Assembly: GCF_003259365.1 (NCBI RefSeq)
Contig: NZ_QLLY01000011.1
Location: forward strand, 124,001 to 188,000
Length of the DNA: 64,000 nucleotides
Origin: Streptomyces sp. PsTaAH-137
GTDB lineage: Bacteria > Actinomycetota > Actinomycetes > Streptomycetales > Streptomycetaceae
Direction of reading: 5' to 3'
Part shown: positions 15,162 to 25,824 of the stretch, piece by piece
Position numbering within the stretch: position 1 is the stretch's first letter
Layout: every line of letters starts with the position of its first letter
Translations under genes and position numbers: made by a program
Notes under the pieces: generated by a model
What the model saw: the letters and a program-made list of their open reading frames with translations, nothing else
Told to the model about the DNA's origin: nothing
The model's database searches: none

Positions 15162-16027
15162 AGACGCACGCGAACGCGGCCACGACCGCGGCCACGCCGG
15201 CCGGGACCGGCACGACGGACATCGAACGCCTGCCCGGCGCCTGGGAGTTGGGCCTGCGGCGCGGCGCACTGGAACTCAAGCAGTTCTTCCGGCTGCGCGA
15301 GCAGGTGGTGTTCACCTTCGCCTTCCCGGTCGTCTTCCTGTTCCTGTTCGCGTCGATCTTCAGCGACGACGTGCGGGGCGCGGGCGTCACCGCCTCGCAG
15401 CTGTACGTCCCCGCGATGATGGCGGCGGGCATCATGTCGACGAGTTTCCAGTCGCTCGGCATCTCCGTCGCCATCGAGCGCGACGAGAAGGTGCTGCGCC
15501 GGCTGCGCGGTACGCCGATGCCACCGGCCGCGTACTTTCTGGGAAAGGTCTGGCTGGTGCTCGTCACGGGCCTGCTGGAGACGGCGGTCCTGCTGGCCGT
15601 CGGCACGGCGTTCTACGACGTCTCGCTGCCGACGAGTCCGGGCAAGTGGCTGACGTTCGGCTGGCTGTTCCTGCTGGGCATCACGGCGTGCGCGCTGCTC
15701 GGCATCGCGATCGGTTCCGTACCGAAGTCGGGCCGGAGCGCGACCTCCGTCGTCGTTCTGCCGTTCCTGGTCCTGCAGTTCATCTCCGGGGTCTACATCT
15801 CCATCGACACGATTCCGGACTGGATGCTGAACATCGGGGCGGTGTTCCCGCTGAAGTGGCTGTGCCAGGGGCTGCGCGGGGTGTTCCTGCCGGACTCGGC
15901 GCACGTCCTGGAGCAGGCGGGCAGCTGGGAGTTCGGGAAGGCGGCTCTGGTGCTCGGGGCCTGGTGCGTCGGAGGATTGCTGCTGTGTCTGCTGACTTTC
16001 CGCTGGAAGAACCGTCGCGCCGGGTGA
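15158..16027 (+). CDS. ABC-2 type transporter permease
   Basis: A 289-residue membrane subunit with six predicted helices, starting after a cytoplasmic segment (REQVVFTFAFPVVFLFLFASIF) and ending in LGAWCVGGLLLCLLTF. It pairs with the upstream ATPase, which it overlaps by four bases, and AGGAGA lies just before its ATG. The conserved ABC-2 region ERDEKVLRRLRGTPM precedes the third helix. It is followed by the sensor kinase with a GTGA overlap. The substrate cannot be read from sequence. Confidence 0.9.
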   Translation: MKTHANAATTAATPAGTGTTDIERLPGAWELGLRRGALELKQFFRLREQVVFTFAFPVVFLFLFASIFSDDVRGAGVTASQLYVPAMMAAGIMSTSFQSLGISVAIERDEKVLRRLRGTPMPPAAYFLGKVWLVLVTGLLETAVLLAVGTAFYDVSLPTSPGKWLTFGWLFLLGITACALLGIAIGSVPKSGRSATSVVVLPFLVLQFISGVYISIDTIPDWMLNIGAVFPLKWLCQGLRGVFLPDSAHVLEQAGSWEFGKAALVLGAWCVGGLLLCLLTFRWKNRRAG

Positions 16028-17220
16028 GCGCCCTCACCGATCCGCGGGGCGAGCATGCCTGGGACCGCACCTTCCGGCTCTGGGACGGCTACTTCGCGGT
16101 CGTGTGGCTGGCCACGCTGGTGTTCGTGCTGGGCACGGCCCAGCCGGCGTGGCCGGTCCGGCTGGCCGCGGGCGGTCTGCTGGTCCTGCTCGTCCCCTGG
16201 TACGTGGGTTTCGGGCGGCCCGTACTGTTGACCGAAGGGGTGAACGAGGGACGGGCGGTGACGTACATCGCGGGGGCGGTCGCCGTGTATCTGATGCCGG
16301 GGGTGCTGGTCGGCGAGACCCGGCTGATGGCGTTCGCGCTCGTCCCCCAGTGCTTCATGGCGCTGCGCTACCGCAGGGCGATGATCGCGGTCACCGTCGT
16401 CAATCTCGCGCCGGTGGTGGGCTGGGCGCTGCTGTGGGACATCAGTGGCCAGGACGTCTTCTTCAACTCGGTGTTCGCCGTGGTGACGCTCGTCTTCTCG
16501 ACGGCCTTCGGCAGCTGGACGATCCGGATCATGGAGCAGAGCCAGGAGCGGGCCGACCTGATCGCCGAACTGGACGCGAGCCGCGAGGAGATCGCCCGGC
16601 TCTCCGCCGACCGCGGGGCCCTGGCCGAGCGCGAGCGGATGTCCCGGGAGATCCACGACACCCTCGCGCAGGGCTTCACCAGCGTCCTGATGCTCGTCCA
16701 GGCCGTCGAGACCGAGCTGGCGACGGACGTCCCGCAGGCCCGCCGCCATCTGCGGCTGATGGCGGACACGGCGCGGCAGAACCTCGCGGAGGCGCGGGCC
16801 CTCGTGGCGGGCGGCGCCCCGGCCGACCTGAATGGCGCCTCCCTGCCCGACGCGCTGCACCGGCTGGCGGCCCGGCACGGCGCGAACGTCCAAATCAGCG
16901 GCACCGCCCGGCCGCTGGCGCCCGGCCTGGAGGTGGTGGTGCTGCGCGGCTGCCAGGAAGCCCTGTCCAACGTACGCAAACACGCGGCGCCCGACACCGC
17001 CGTACAGGTCCGGCTCGCCTACACCGGGGCGGACCTGACCCTGGTCGTACGGGACACGGGCCCCGGTTTCGCGCCGGACGCGCCCGGCGACGGCTTCGGC
17101 CTGCGCGGGCTGCGGGCGCGCGCCGCCGAGGTGGGCGGCACCGCCGTCGTCGACAGCGCGCCCGGCGCGGGCACCACCGTCACCGTCCGGCTTCCGGTAC
17201 CCGAGAGGACCCTTCCGTGA
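16024..17220 (+). CDS. Sensor histidine kinase (HisKA_3 type)
   Basis: A 398-residue kinase with about five or six membrane helices in the first 165 residues and a short coiled linker. The HisKA_3 dimerisation box ERMSREIHDTLAQGF has phospho-acceptor His211. The HATPase domain shows EALSNVRKHA (N box), DTGPGF (G1) and GFGLRGL (G2). There is no large sensing domain, as in intramembrane-sensing kinases that watch a transporter or the membrane. The GTG start overlaps the permease stop by four bases. It should phosphorylate the response regulator encoded immediately downstream. Confidence 0.92.
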   Translation: MSALTDPRGEHAWDRTFRLWDGYFAVVWLATLVFVLGTAQPAWPVRLAAGGLLVLLVPWYVGFGRPVLLTEGVNEGRAVTYIAGAVAVYLMPGVLVGETRLMAFALVPQCFMALRYRRAMIAVTVVNLAPVVGWALLWDISGQDVFFNSVFAVVTLVFSTAFGSWTIRIMEQSQERADLIAELDASREEIARLSADRGALAERERMSREIHDTLAQGFTSVLMLVQAVETELATDVPQARRHLRLMADTARQNLAEARALVAGGAPADLNGASLPDALHRLAARHGANVQISGTARPLAPGLEVVVLRGCQEALSNVRKHAAPDTAVQVRLAYTGADLTLVVRDTGPGFAPDAPGDGFGLRGLRARAAEVGGTAVVDSAPGAGTTVTVRLPVPERTLP

Positions 17221-17840
17221 TCCGCATCCTGCTCGCCGACGACCATCCCGTGGTGCGCGAGGGCCTGCGCGCCATGCTCGACGCCGAGCCGGACCTCACC
17301 GTCGTCGCCGAGGCGTCGAACGGGCCGCGGGCGGAGGCCCTCGCGGCCGAACTCGCCCCGGACATCGTCCTGATGGATCTGCGGATGCCCGGCGGCGACG
17401 GTGTCGAGTCGATCGTCCGGATGACGGCGGCCGGGCTGCCGTGCCGCACGATCGTCCTGACGACGTACGAGACGGACCGGGACATCCTGCGGGCCGTGGA
17501 GGCGGGGGCCGCCGGGTATCTGCTCAAGGACATGGCCCGCGCCGAGCTGGCGGGCGCGGTACGCGCTGCCGCGCGGGGCGAGACCGTGCTGGCCCCCTCG
17601 GTCGCGGCGCGGCTCGTGGACCAGTTGCGGACGAATCCTGAGCGTCCTCGGCTGTCGGAGCGGGAGACGGCGGTGCTGCGGCTGGTCTCCGACGGGTGTA
17701 CGAACGCCGAGATCGGGCGGCGGCTTCATGTAGCCGAATCGACGGTGAAGACGCATCTGCTGCGGGCGTTCGGCAAGTTGGGGGTGGACGACCGAACGGC
17801 GGCCGTCACCAGCGCCATGCGCCACGGGTTGCTGGAGTAG
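17217..17840 (+). CDS. Response regulator, NarL/LuxR family
   Basis: A 207-residue regulator. The receiver has the acidic pair in LLADDHPVV, the phospho-acceptor aspartate in VLMDLRMPGGDG, the conserved threonine in IVLTTYETD and the lysine in YLLKDM. The C-terminal LuxR helix-turn-helix starts LSERETAVLRLVSDG and contains NAEIGRRLHVAESTVKTHL. The start codon GTG overlaps the kinase stop. With the three upstream genes it makes a four-gene operon in which a kinase/regulator pair probably controls its own exporter. The strong hairpin at 17851-17914 ends it. Confidence 0.94.
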   Translation: MIRILLADDHPVVREGLRAMLDAEPDLTVVAEASNGPRAEALAAELAPDIVLMDLRMPGGDGVESIVRMTAAGLPCRTIVLTTYETDRDILRAVEAGAAGYLLKDMARAELAGAVRAAARGETVLAPSVAARLVDQLRTNPERPRLSERETAVLRLVSDGCTNAEIGRRLHVAESTVKTHLLRAFGKLGVDDRTAAVTSAMRHGLLE

Positions 17841-17850
17841 GCATCAGGCG

Positions 17851-17914
17851 CGTCTGCGGGCCGGTGGGGCTTCGCGCGGGGAACTGCGCGAGAAGCCCCA
17901 CCGGCCCGCAGACG
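17851..17914. terminator. Bidirectional terminator with a 23-bp perfect stem and repeat-family loop
   Basis: Arms 17851-17873 and 17892-17914 are perfect inverted copies over 23 bp. The 18-base loop GCGCGGGGAACTGCGCGA is the core of the intergenic repeat seen at 11.6-12.0 kb. It lies between the convergent response regulator and hisS ends, four bases from the hisS stop, so it should terminate both. Confidence 0.85.
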
Positions 17915-17918
17915 AAGA

Positions 17919-19181
17919 TCAGCCGAGCTTGGCGCGGAGCACCTCGACGATCTCGTCCACCGCGACAGCGGACTGCTCGCCGGACTCCATGTCCTTGAGC
18001 TGAACGACACCCTCGGCGAGATCCCGCTCACCCGCGACGAGAGTGAACCGCGCACCGCTGCGGTTGGCGTTCTTCATGGCGCCCTTGAGCCCCTTGCCGC
18101 CGAACGAGAAGTCCGCCGAGATCCCGGCCTTGCGCAGCTCGGTCACCTTGGCGAACAGCACGCGCCGCGCCTCGTCGCCGAGCGGGACGGCGAACACACT
18201 GGTCGTGGAGGGGAGCCGCAGCTCCACGCCCTCGGCCTCCAAAGCCAGGACCGTGCGGTCCACGCCCAGCGCCCAGCCGACGGACGGCAGCGACGGGCCG
18301 CCGATCATCTCGGAGAGACCGTCGTAGCGGCCGCCGCCGCCCACCGCGGACTGCGAGCCGAGCCCGTCGTGGACGAACTCGAAGGTCGTACGGGTGTAGT
18401 AGTCGAGCCCGCGCACCAGCTTCTCGTCGTCCTCGAAGGCGACGCCCTCGGCGGTCAGCAGCTCGCGCACCTGCTCGTGGTACGCCTTGCACGCGTCGCA
18501 CAGGTAGTCGCGCAGCGAGGGCGCGCCGACCAGCTGCTTCTGGACGTCGGCCCGCTTGTCGTCGAGGACGCGCAGCGGGTTGATCTCCGCGCGGCGCAGC
18601 GTCTCCTCGTCGAGGTCGAGACCGCGCAGGAACGTCTGGAGGGCCTCCCGGTACACCGGACGGCACTCCTTGTCGCCCAGCGAGTTCAGCAGGATCCGGA
18701 AGTCGCGCAGACCCAGCGAGCGGTACGCCTGGTCGGCCAGGATGATCAGCTCGGCGTCGAGGGCCGGGTCCTCGGCGCCGATCGCCTCGGCGCCCACCTG
18801 GGAGAAGTGCCGGTAGCGTCCCTTCTGGGGGCGCTCGTAGCGGTAGTACGAGCCCGAGTACCAGAGCTTGACGGGGAGGTTGCCCGCCTTGTGGAGGTTG
18901 GCCTCGAGGGCGGCGCGCAGGACGGAGGCCGTGCCCTCGGGGCGCAGGGCGAGCCTGTCGCCGCCCTTGGTCTCGAAGGCGTACATCTCCTTGGTCACGA
19001 TGTCGGTGGACTCGCCGACACCGCGCGCGAACAGCTCGACGTTCTCGAAGCCGGGCGTCTCGACGTAGCCGTAGCCGGAGTTGCGCAGCGGCGCGGAGAT
19101 CGCCTCACGCACCGCCAGGTACGTCGCCGAGACCGGCGGGAGCAGGTCGTACGTGCCCTTGGGGGCCTGGAAGGTACTCAC
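17919..19181 (-). CDS. hisS: Histidyl-tRNA synthetase
   Basis: Class II synthetase charging tRNA-His; 420 residues, normal length. Motif 2 lies around LWYSGSYYRYERPQKGRYR, the histidine-specific RGLDYYTRTTFE (HisA-like) motif follows, then motif 3 in SVGWALGVDR. The C-terminal anticodon-binding domain ends in VLRAKLG. The GTG at 19179-19181 gives the canonical STFQAPKGTYDLLP N-terminus. It follows the metallo-hydrolase gene on the same strand with a 12-bp gap, so they are probably cotranscribed. Confidence 0.97.
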   Translation of the reverse strand: MSTFQAPKGTYDLLPPVSATYLAVREAISAPLRNSGYGYVETPGFENVELFARGVGESTDIVTKEMYAFETKGGDRLALRPEGTASVLRAALEANLHKAGNLPVKLWYSGSYYRYERPQKGRYRHFSQVGAEAIGAEDPALDAELIILADQAYRSLGLRDFRILLNSLGDKECRPVYREALQTFLRGLDLDEETLRRAEINPLRVLDDKRADVQKQLVGAPSLRDYLCDACKAYHEQVRELLTAEGVAFEDDEKLVRGLDYYTRTTFEFVHDGLGSQSAVGGGGRYDGLSEMIGGPSLPSVGWALGVDRTVLALEAEGVELRLPSTTSVFAVPLGDEARRVLFAKVTELRKAGISADFSFGGKGLKGAMKNANRSGARFTLVAGERDLAEGVVQLKDMESGEQSAVAVDEIVEVLRAKLG

Positions 19182-19193
19182 AGGAAGTCTTCG

Positions 19194-19904
19194 TCACATT
19201 CCTCGTCGGGGAGCCTCGGTGGAGGGTCCCTGGCCGGCGGCCACCTGCCGCAGATACGGGTTGGTGGCGCGCTCCTGGCCGATGGTCGTCTGGGAGCCGT
19301 GTCCGGAGAGCACCACGGTCGAGTCGTCGAGCGGCAGGCACACGCGGGCCAGCGATTCGAGCATGTCGTCCATGGAGCCACCGGGAAGGTCGGTGCGTCC
19401 GATGGAGCCGGCGAAGAGCAGATCACCGGAGAAGAAGACGGACGGGACGTCCGCCGTCTCCGGCATCCGGAAGGTCACCGACCCCTTGGTATGGCCGGGG
19501 GCGTGCGCGACGCCGAAGTCGAGGCCGGCGAGCTCCAGCCGGGCGCCGTCGGAGAGCGTCCGCACGTCGTCGGGCTCCCCCACCGTGAGCTCGCCCATGA
19601 GCGGCATGCCGATGGTGCGGCCGATGCCCTTCTCCGGGTCGCTCATCATGTAGCGGTCCTCGGGGTGGATCCAGGCCGGGACGTCGTGCGCCCCGCACAC
19701 CGGGACGACCGAGGCGACATGGTCGATGTGCCCGTGCGTGAGGATGACGGCGACCGGCTTGAGCCGGTGCTTCCTGAGCGCTTCCTCGACTCCCTCGGCG
19801 GCCTGGTGGCCCGGGTCGATGATCACGCACTCCTCACCCGCGGCGGGGGCAACCAGGTAACAGTTGGTGCCCCAGGCCCCGGCGGGGAACCCGGCAATCA
19901 GCAC
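19194..19904 (-). CDS. Metallo-beta-lactamase fold hydrolase (glyoxalase II-like)
   Basis: A 236-residue MBL-fold enzyme with the complete metal-binding set: THGHIDH (His57, His59, Asp61, His62), APGHTKGSV, the bridging aspartate in FFSGDLLF, and SGHGSQT. This is the glyoxalase II / thioester hydrolase group often encoded next to hisS in actinobacteria. The GTG start has AAGGA a few bases upstream. The C-terminal 20 residues are Gly/Pro-rich and less conserved. The substrate is not known; hydroxyacylglutathione is unlikely because actinobacteria use mycothiol. Confidence 0.88.
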   Translation of the reverse strand: MLIAGFPAGAWGTNCYLVAPAAGEECVIIDPGHQAAEGVEEALRKHRLKPVAVILTHGHIDHVASVVPVCGAHDVPAWIHPEDRYMMSDPEKGIGRTIGMPLMGELTVGEPDDVRTLSDGARLELAGLDFGVAHAPGHTKGSVTFRMPETADVPSVFFSGDLLFAGSIGRTDLPGGSMDDMLESLARVCLPLDDSTVVLSGHGSQTTIGQERATNPYLRQVAAGQGPSTEAPRRGM

Positions 19905-20062
19905 GATCGTCCTTCATGTGTCGTCGGAAGTGCCGTCGGAATGCGGCGATGCGGCAGATCAGAGCCTACCGGCGCTGCCGATTCCACAGCGAACCCATAT
20001 ACGGTACGGGGCACAATCAAGAGCCCGGTCATGGTCATACACACGTACGAGGAGAAGATCCG

Positions 20063-20854
20063 GTGGTCAGCAAGGATCAGCGGCAGCGTCAGCTCGCCCG
20101 GGAGAAGTTCCTGCGCCAGCAGCAGCGGCGCGAGTCCGCGCGACGCAAGGCGCGCACCCGCAACACCGTGATCGCCTCCGTGCTCGCGGTGGCCGTCCTG
20201 GGCACCGGTGGCGCGTACGCCGCCGGGGCCTTCAGCGGTGACAGCAAGAAGGACACCGCGGGCTCCGAGGCGAGCCCCAGCCCGAGCGCCTCCTCCACGG
20301 AGAAGCCCGAGCCGAAGATGGCCATCGACAAGAAGGCCACGTACACGATGGCGATGAGGACGAGCCAGGGCGACATCAGCATCGCCATGGACGCGGCCAA
20401 GACGCCGCACACCGTCAACTCGTTCAAGCACCTCGCCGACAAGAAGTTCTTCGACAACACGAAGTGCCACCGGCTCACCACGTCCGGTATCTACGTGTTG
20501 CAGTGCGGCGACCCGGAGGGCACCGGCGCGGGCGGCCCCGGGTACACGATCCCGGACGAGAACCTGGACGGGCTGGGCAAGGCGGGCAAGGACAGCACCG
20601 TCACCTACCCCGCGGGCACGGTCGCGATGGCGAACACGGGCCAGGCGCACACCGGCGGAAGCCAGTTCTTCCTCGTCTACAAGGACAGCAAGCTGCCGCC
20701 GTCGTACACCCCGTTCGGCAAGATCGACGCGGCCGGCCTCAAGGCCGTGCAGGCCGTCGCGAAGGGCGGTGTGGCCGCCGGTGGTCAGAGCGAGACCGAT
20801 GGTGCACCGAAGAAGACCGTCAAGGTCAAGACTGTGACAGTGGAGAAGGGCTGA
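20063..20854 (+). CDS. Membrane-anchored cyclophilin-type peptidyl-prolyl isomerase
   Basis: A 263-residue protein with a basic, Gln/Arg-rich N-terminus, one membrane helix (about 34-52), a Ser/Glu/Lys linker, and a cyclophilin domain (about 95-245). The domain contains GDISIAMDAAKTPHTVNSF, CHRLTT, a shortened GGPGYTIPDEN, and the GSQFFLVYKD core. It probably assists folding of exported proteins outside the membrane. The start is GTG 20063 with GAGGAG ten bases upstream. It is divergent from the metallo-hydrolase and precedes the DUF349 gene. Confidence 0.9.
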   Translation: MVSKDQRQRQLAREKFLRQQQRRESARRKARTRNTVIASVLAVAVLGTGGAYAAGAFSGDSKKDTAGSEASPSPSASSTEKPEPKMAIDKKATYTMAMRTSQGDISIAMDAAKTPHTVNSFKHLADKKFFDNTKCHRLTTSGIYVLQCGDPEGTGAGGPGYTIPDENLDGLGKAGKDSTVTYPAGTVAMANTGQAHTGGSQFFLVYKDSKLPPSYTPFGKIDAAGLKAVQAVAKGGVAAGGQSETDGAPKKTVKVKTVTVEKG

Positions 20855-20940
20855 CCTGTCCGCTGCCAAATTTCGGTCGCGCGGGATGCGGACAGCATCC
20901 CCGCCGGTCGCCTATGTTGGCCGTGACGAAACTGTGGACG

Positions 20941-20974
20941 ATGCCCGGGGGCTCAGAGCCTCCCGCAGGCATCA
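20941..20974 (+). promoter_or_regulatory. Hairpin in the 5' leader of the DUF349 gene
   Basis: ATGCC and GGCAT close a stem whose inner arms (CGGGGGC against GCCTCCCG) pair with one wobble. It ends about 16 bases before the GTG start and five bases before the GGAGGAGG ribosome-binding site, close enough to influence translation. A TATGTT hexamer at about 20922 could be the -10. Confidence 0.35.
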
Positions 20975-20989
20975 TGTGGAGGAGGCGCT

Positions 20990-22222
20990 GTGAGCAGCGA
21001 CCCGTGGGGCCGCGTCGACGAGACGGGGACCGTGTACGTGCGTTCGGCCGACGGCACTGAGCGTGAGGTCGGTTCCTGGCAGGCCGGTTCTCCCGACGAG
21101 GCCCTTGCCTACTTCAAGCGCAAGTACGACGGTCTGGTCGTCGAGATCGGGCTCCTCGAGCGCCGGGTGCAGACGACGGACCTGTCCGCCAAGGACGCCA
21201 TGACGGCGATCGAGCACCTCCGGGACCAGGTCACCGACGCGCACGCGATCGGTGACCTGGACGCGCTCGGCAAGCGGCTCGACAAGCTCGTCGAGTCCGT
21301 GGAGTCGCGCCGCGAGGAGCGCAAGGCGCAGAAGGCCAAGCAGTCCGACGAGGCGCGGCACTCCAAGGAGGCGCTGGTCGTCGAGGCGGAGGAGCTGGCC
21401 CAGTCCGAGCAGTGGCGGGCGGCCGGGGAGCGGCTGCGCGCGCTGGTGGACACCTGGAAGGGTCTGCCGCGTCTCGATCGCAAATCGGACGACGAGTTGT
21501 GGCACCGCTTCTCGCACGCCCGCTCGGCGTTCTCCAAGCGCCGCAAGGCCCACTTCGCTTCGCTGGACGCGCAGCGCGAGGAGGCCCGCAAGGCGAAGGA
21601 GAAGCTGGTCGCCGAGGCGGAGGCGCTGTCGAACTCGCAGGACTGGGGCGCCACCGCGGCCCGGTACCGCGAGCTGATGACGGACTGGAAGGCCGCGGGG
21701 CGCGCGCAGCGCGAGCACGAGGACGACCTGTGGAACCGCTTCCGCGGCGCCCAGGACGTGTTCTTCGCGGCCCGCAGCTCGGTCTTCGCCGAGCGGGACG
21801 CCGAGCAGGGCGAGAACCTCAAGCTCAAGGAGGAGCTGGCCGCAGAGGCCGAGAAGCTGCTCCCGATCGAGGACCTGAAGGCGGCCCGTGCCGCGTTCCG
21901 CTCGATCAATGAGCGCTGGGAGGCCATCGGCCATGTTCCGCGCGACGCCCGGCCGAAGGTCGAGGGCCGGATGCACGCCGTGGAGCGCGCCCTCCAGGAG
22001 TCGGAGGAGGCCGAGTGGCGTCGTACGAACCCGGAGGCGCGGGCGCGTGCCGCGGGGCTGACGGGGCAGCTTCAGGCCGCCGTCGACAAGCTCCGGGGCC
22101 AGATCGAGCAGGCCCGCACCCAGGGCAACAACGCCAAGGCCGACAAGCTCCAGAAGGAGCTCGACGGGCGTCAGGCGCTGCTGGACTCGGCGCTGAAGGG
22201 TCTCCAGGAGTTCGGCGGCTGA
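20990..22222 (+). CDS. DUF349 coiled-coil protein
   Basis: A 410-residue protein of tandem DUF349 repeats, predicted to be almost wholly helical. Repeated units include EDDLWNRFRGAQDVFF and DDELWHRFSHARSAFSKRR, each with a preceding WRAAGERLRALVDTW-like helix. A short beta-rich N-terminus (GTVYVRSADGTEREVG) precedes the helices. The GTG start has an excellent GGAGGAGG. The function of DUF349 is not established. It is followed by a strong terminator and is convergent with rel. Confidence 0.88.
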   Translation: MSSDPWGRVDETGTVYVRSADGTEREVGSWQAGSPDEALAYFKRKYDGLVVEIGLLERRVQTTDLSAKDAMTAIEHLRDQVTDAHAIGDLDALGKRLDKLVESVESRREERKAQKAKQSDEARHSKEALVVEAEELAQSEQWRAAGERLRALVDTWKGLPRLDRKSDDELWHRFSHARSAFSKRRKAHFASLDAQREEARKAKEKLVAEAEALSNSQDWGATAARYRELMTDWKAAGRAQREHEDDLWNRFRGAQDVFFAARSSVFAERDAEQGENLKLKEELAAEAEKLLPIEDLKAARAAFRSINERWEAIGHVPRDARPKVEGRMHAVERALQESEEAEWRRTNPEARARAAGLTGQLQAAVDKLRGQIEQARTQGNNAKADKLQKELDGRQALLDSALKGLQEFGG

Positions 22223-22248
22223 CGCTCCGCTGACAGCAGGTTGTAGAG

Positions 22249-22274
22249 CGGCCCCGGGCTACGGCCCGGGGCCG
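22249..22274 (+). terminator. Rho-independent terminator of the DUF349 gene
   Basis: A perfect 11-bp stem (22249-22259 with 22264-22274), TACG loop, followed by TTTCTT on the plus strand. Confidence 0.92.
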
Positions 22275-22397
22275 TTTCTTGTCCAGCGCCCCGCCTTGGG
22301 CAATCTGCCGCCAAGGGCGGCAGGGTGGGCAAGGCGGCCCCGGCGCGGGGCGAGCGCCTCAGGGGCGGCCAGTGCAGCGCCGTTCGCGGGTGCAGCC

Positions 22398-22431
22398 CCG
22401 GTGGGGCTTCTCGCGCAGTTCCCCGCGCCCC

Positions 22432-22432
<1 letters not shown>
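22398..22432. repeat. Single copy of the intergenic repeat at the rel 3' end
   Basis: 22398-22428 is an exact inverted copy (31 bases) of 17874-17904, the right half of the hisS/response-regulator terminator. The core 22413-22432 also matches the copies at 11.6-12.0 kb. It can fold by GGGGC pairing with GCCCC. It abuts and slightly overlaps the rel stop codon, so it may help end rel transcription. Confidence 0.7.
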
Positions 22433-24960
<2,528 letters not shown>

Positions 24961-25077
24961 CGGCGCTCCTCGTGCGCGACGGGTCCCCCGTTCAGGTCCC
25001 GGAGAGCCCATGGTATCGATCCGGCGCCCACCGAACGTATTCGGCCGGTGGTACGGCCTTGTACTGGAGAAACAACA

Positions 25078-25110
25078 GGGGCGGGCGCCGGATTCCTCCG
25101 GGCCCGCCCC
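25078..25110 (-). terminator. Terminator after apt
   Basis: GGGGCGGGC (25078-25086) pairs with GCCCGCCCC (25102-25110). On the minus strand a T-rich tail (TGTTGTTTCT) follows. It lies between the apt stop and the rel start, so rel probably also has its own promoter. Confidence 0.8.
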
Positions 25111-25130
25111 GACGGCTGTGAGCCGGGTTT

Positions 25131-25670
25131 TCAGACCACCAGCAGGGCGTCGAGCGGGGCGCCCTGGAGCGCGGGCTCCAGGCGTGCGCGGCCGGGCAGG
25201 AAGCCCAGCTCCATGAGGACCGCGACGCCCGCGACCTCGGCGCCGGCCCGGCGGATGAGGTGCAGGGCGGCCTCGGCGGTGCCACCGGTGGCGAGCACGT
25301 CGTCGATGACCATGATCCGGTCGTCGGCGCTGAGGTCCTCTGCGTGCACCTCGATCTCGGCGGTCCCGTACTCCAGCGCGTAGGACTGCGAGAGCGTCGC
25401 TCCGGGCAGCTTGCCCGCCTTGCGTACGGGGATGAAGCCGAGCCCGGCGCGGATGGCGACCGGGGCGCCGAGGATGAAGCCGCGCGCCTCGAGGCCGACG
25501 ACCTTGGTGGCGCCGTGCCGGACGCAGAGCTCGGCGAGGGCGTCGGTGAGGGCCGTGAACGCCGACGGGTCCGCGAGGAGCGGAGTGATGTCCTTGAAGA
25601 GGACACCGGGCTCCGGGTAGTCCTGCACATCGCGGATGCGGCTGAGGAGCAGCTCCTTGATGTCGGTCAT
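25131..25670 (-). CDS. apt: Adenine phosphoribosyltransferase
   Basis: Salvages adenine to AMP using PRPP. The 179-residue protein has the type I PRTase PRPP loop VIDDVLATGGTA, the GLEARGFILGAPVA segment of Apt, and the flexible-loop region RKAGKLPG. The start ATG is at 25670. In actinobacteria apt is typically between secF and rel, as here, so nucleotide salvage is adjacent to ppGpp metabolism. A strong hairpin separates it from secF and another from rel. Confidence 0.95.
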   Translation of the reverse strand: MTDIKELLLSRIRDVQDYPEPGVLFKDITPLLADPSAFTALTDALAELCVRHGATKVVGLEARGFILGAPVAIRAGLGFIPVRKAGKLPGATLSQSYALEYGTAEIEVHAEDLSADDRIMVIDDVLATGGTAEAALHLIRRAGAEVAGVAVLMELGFLPGRARLEPALQGAPLDALLVV

Positions 25671-25766
25671 GTCTGCACCTCAGCGAGTCTGTGATGGAGT
25701 TGGCCGCGGCCCTTTTCGGCAGGTCCGCGCGGTCGTCAACCCTAGCAGTCGTCCCTGTCCGGAAAG

Positions 25767-25806
25767 GCACGGGCGCCAGGAGCGTCGCAGCTCCTGGCGC
25801 CCGTGC
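25767..25806 (-). terminator. Terminator after secF
   Basis: A perfect 17-bp inverted repeat (25767-25783 with 25790-25806) with a six-base loop, 18 bp after the secF stop. There is no T-tract. Confidence 0.75.
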
Positions 25807-25824
25807 GCGTACGTGACCGAGGGG

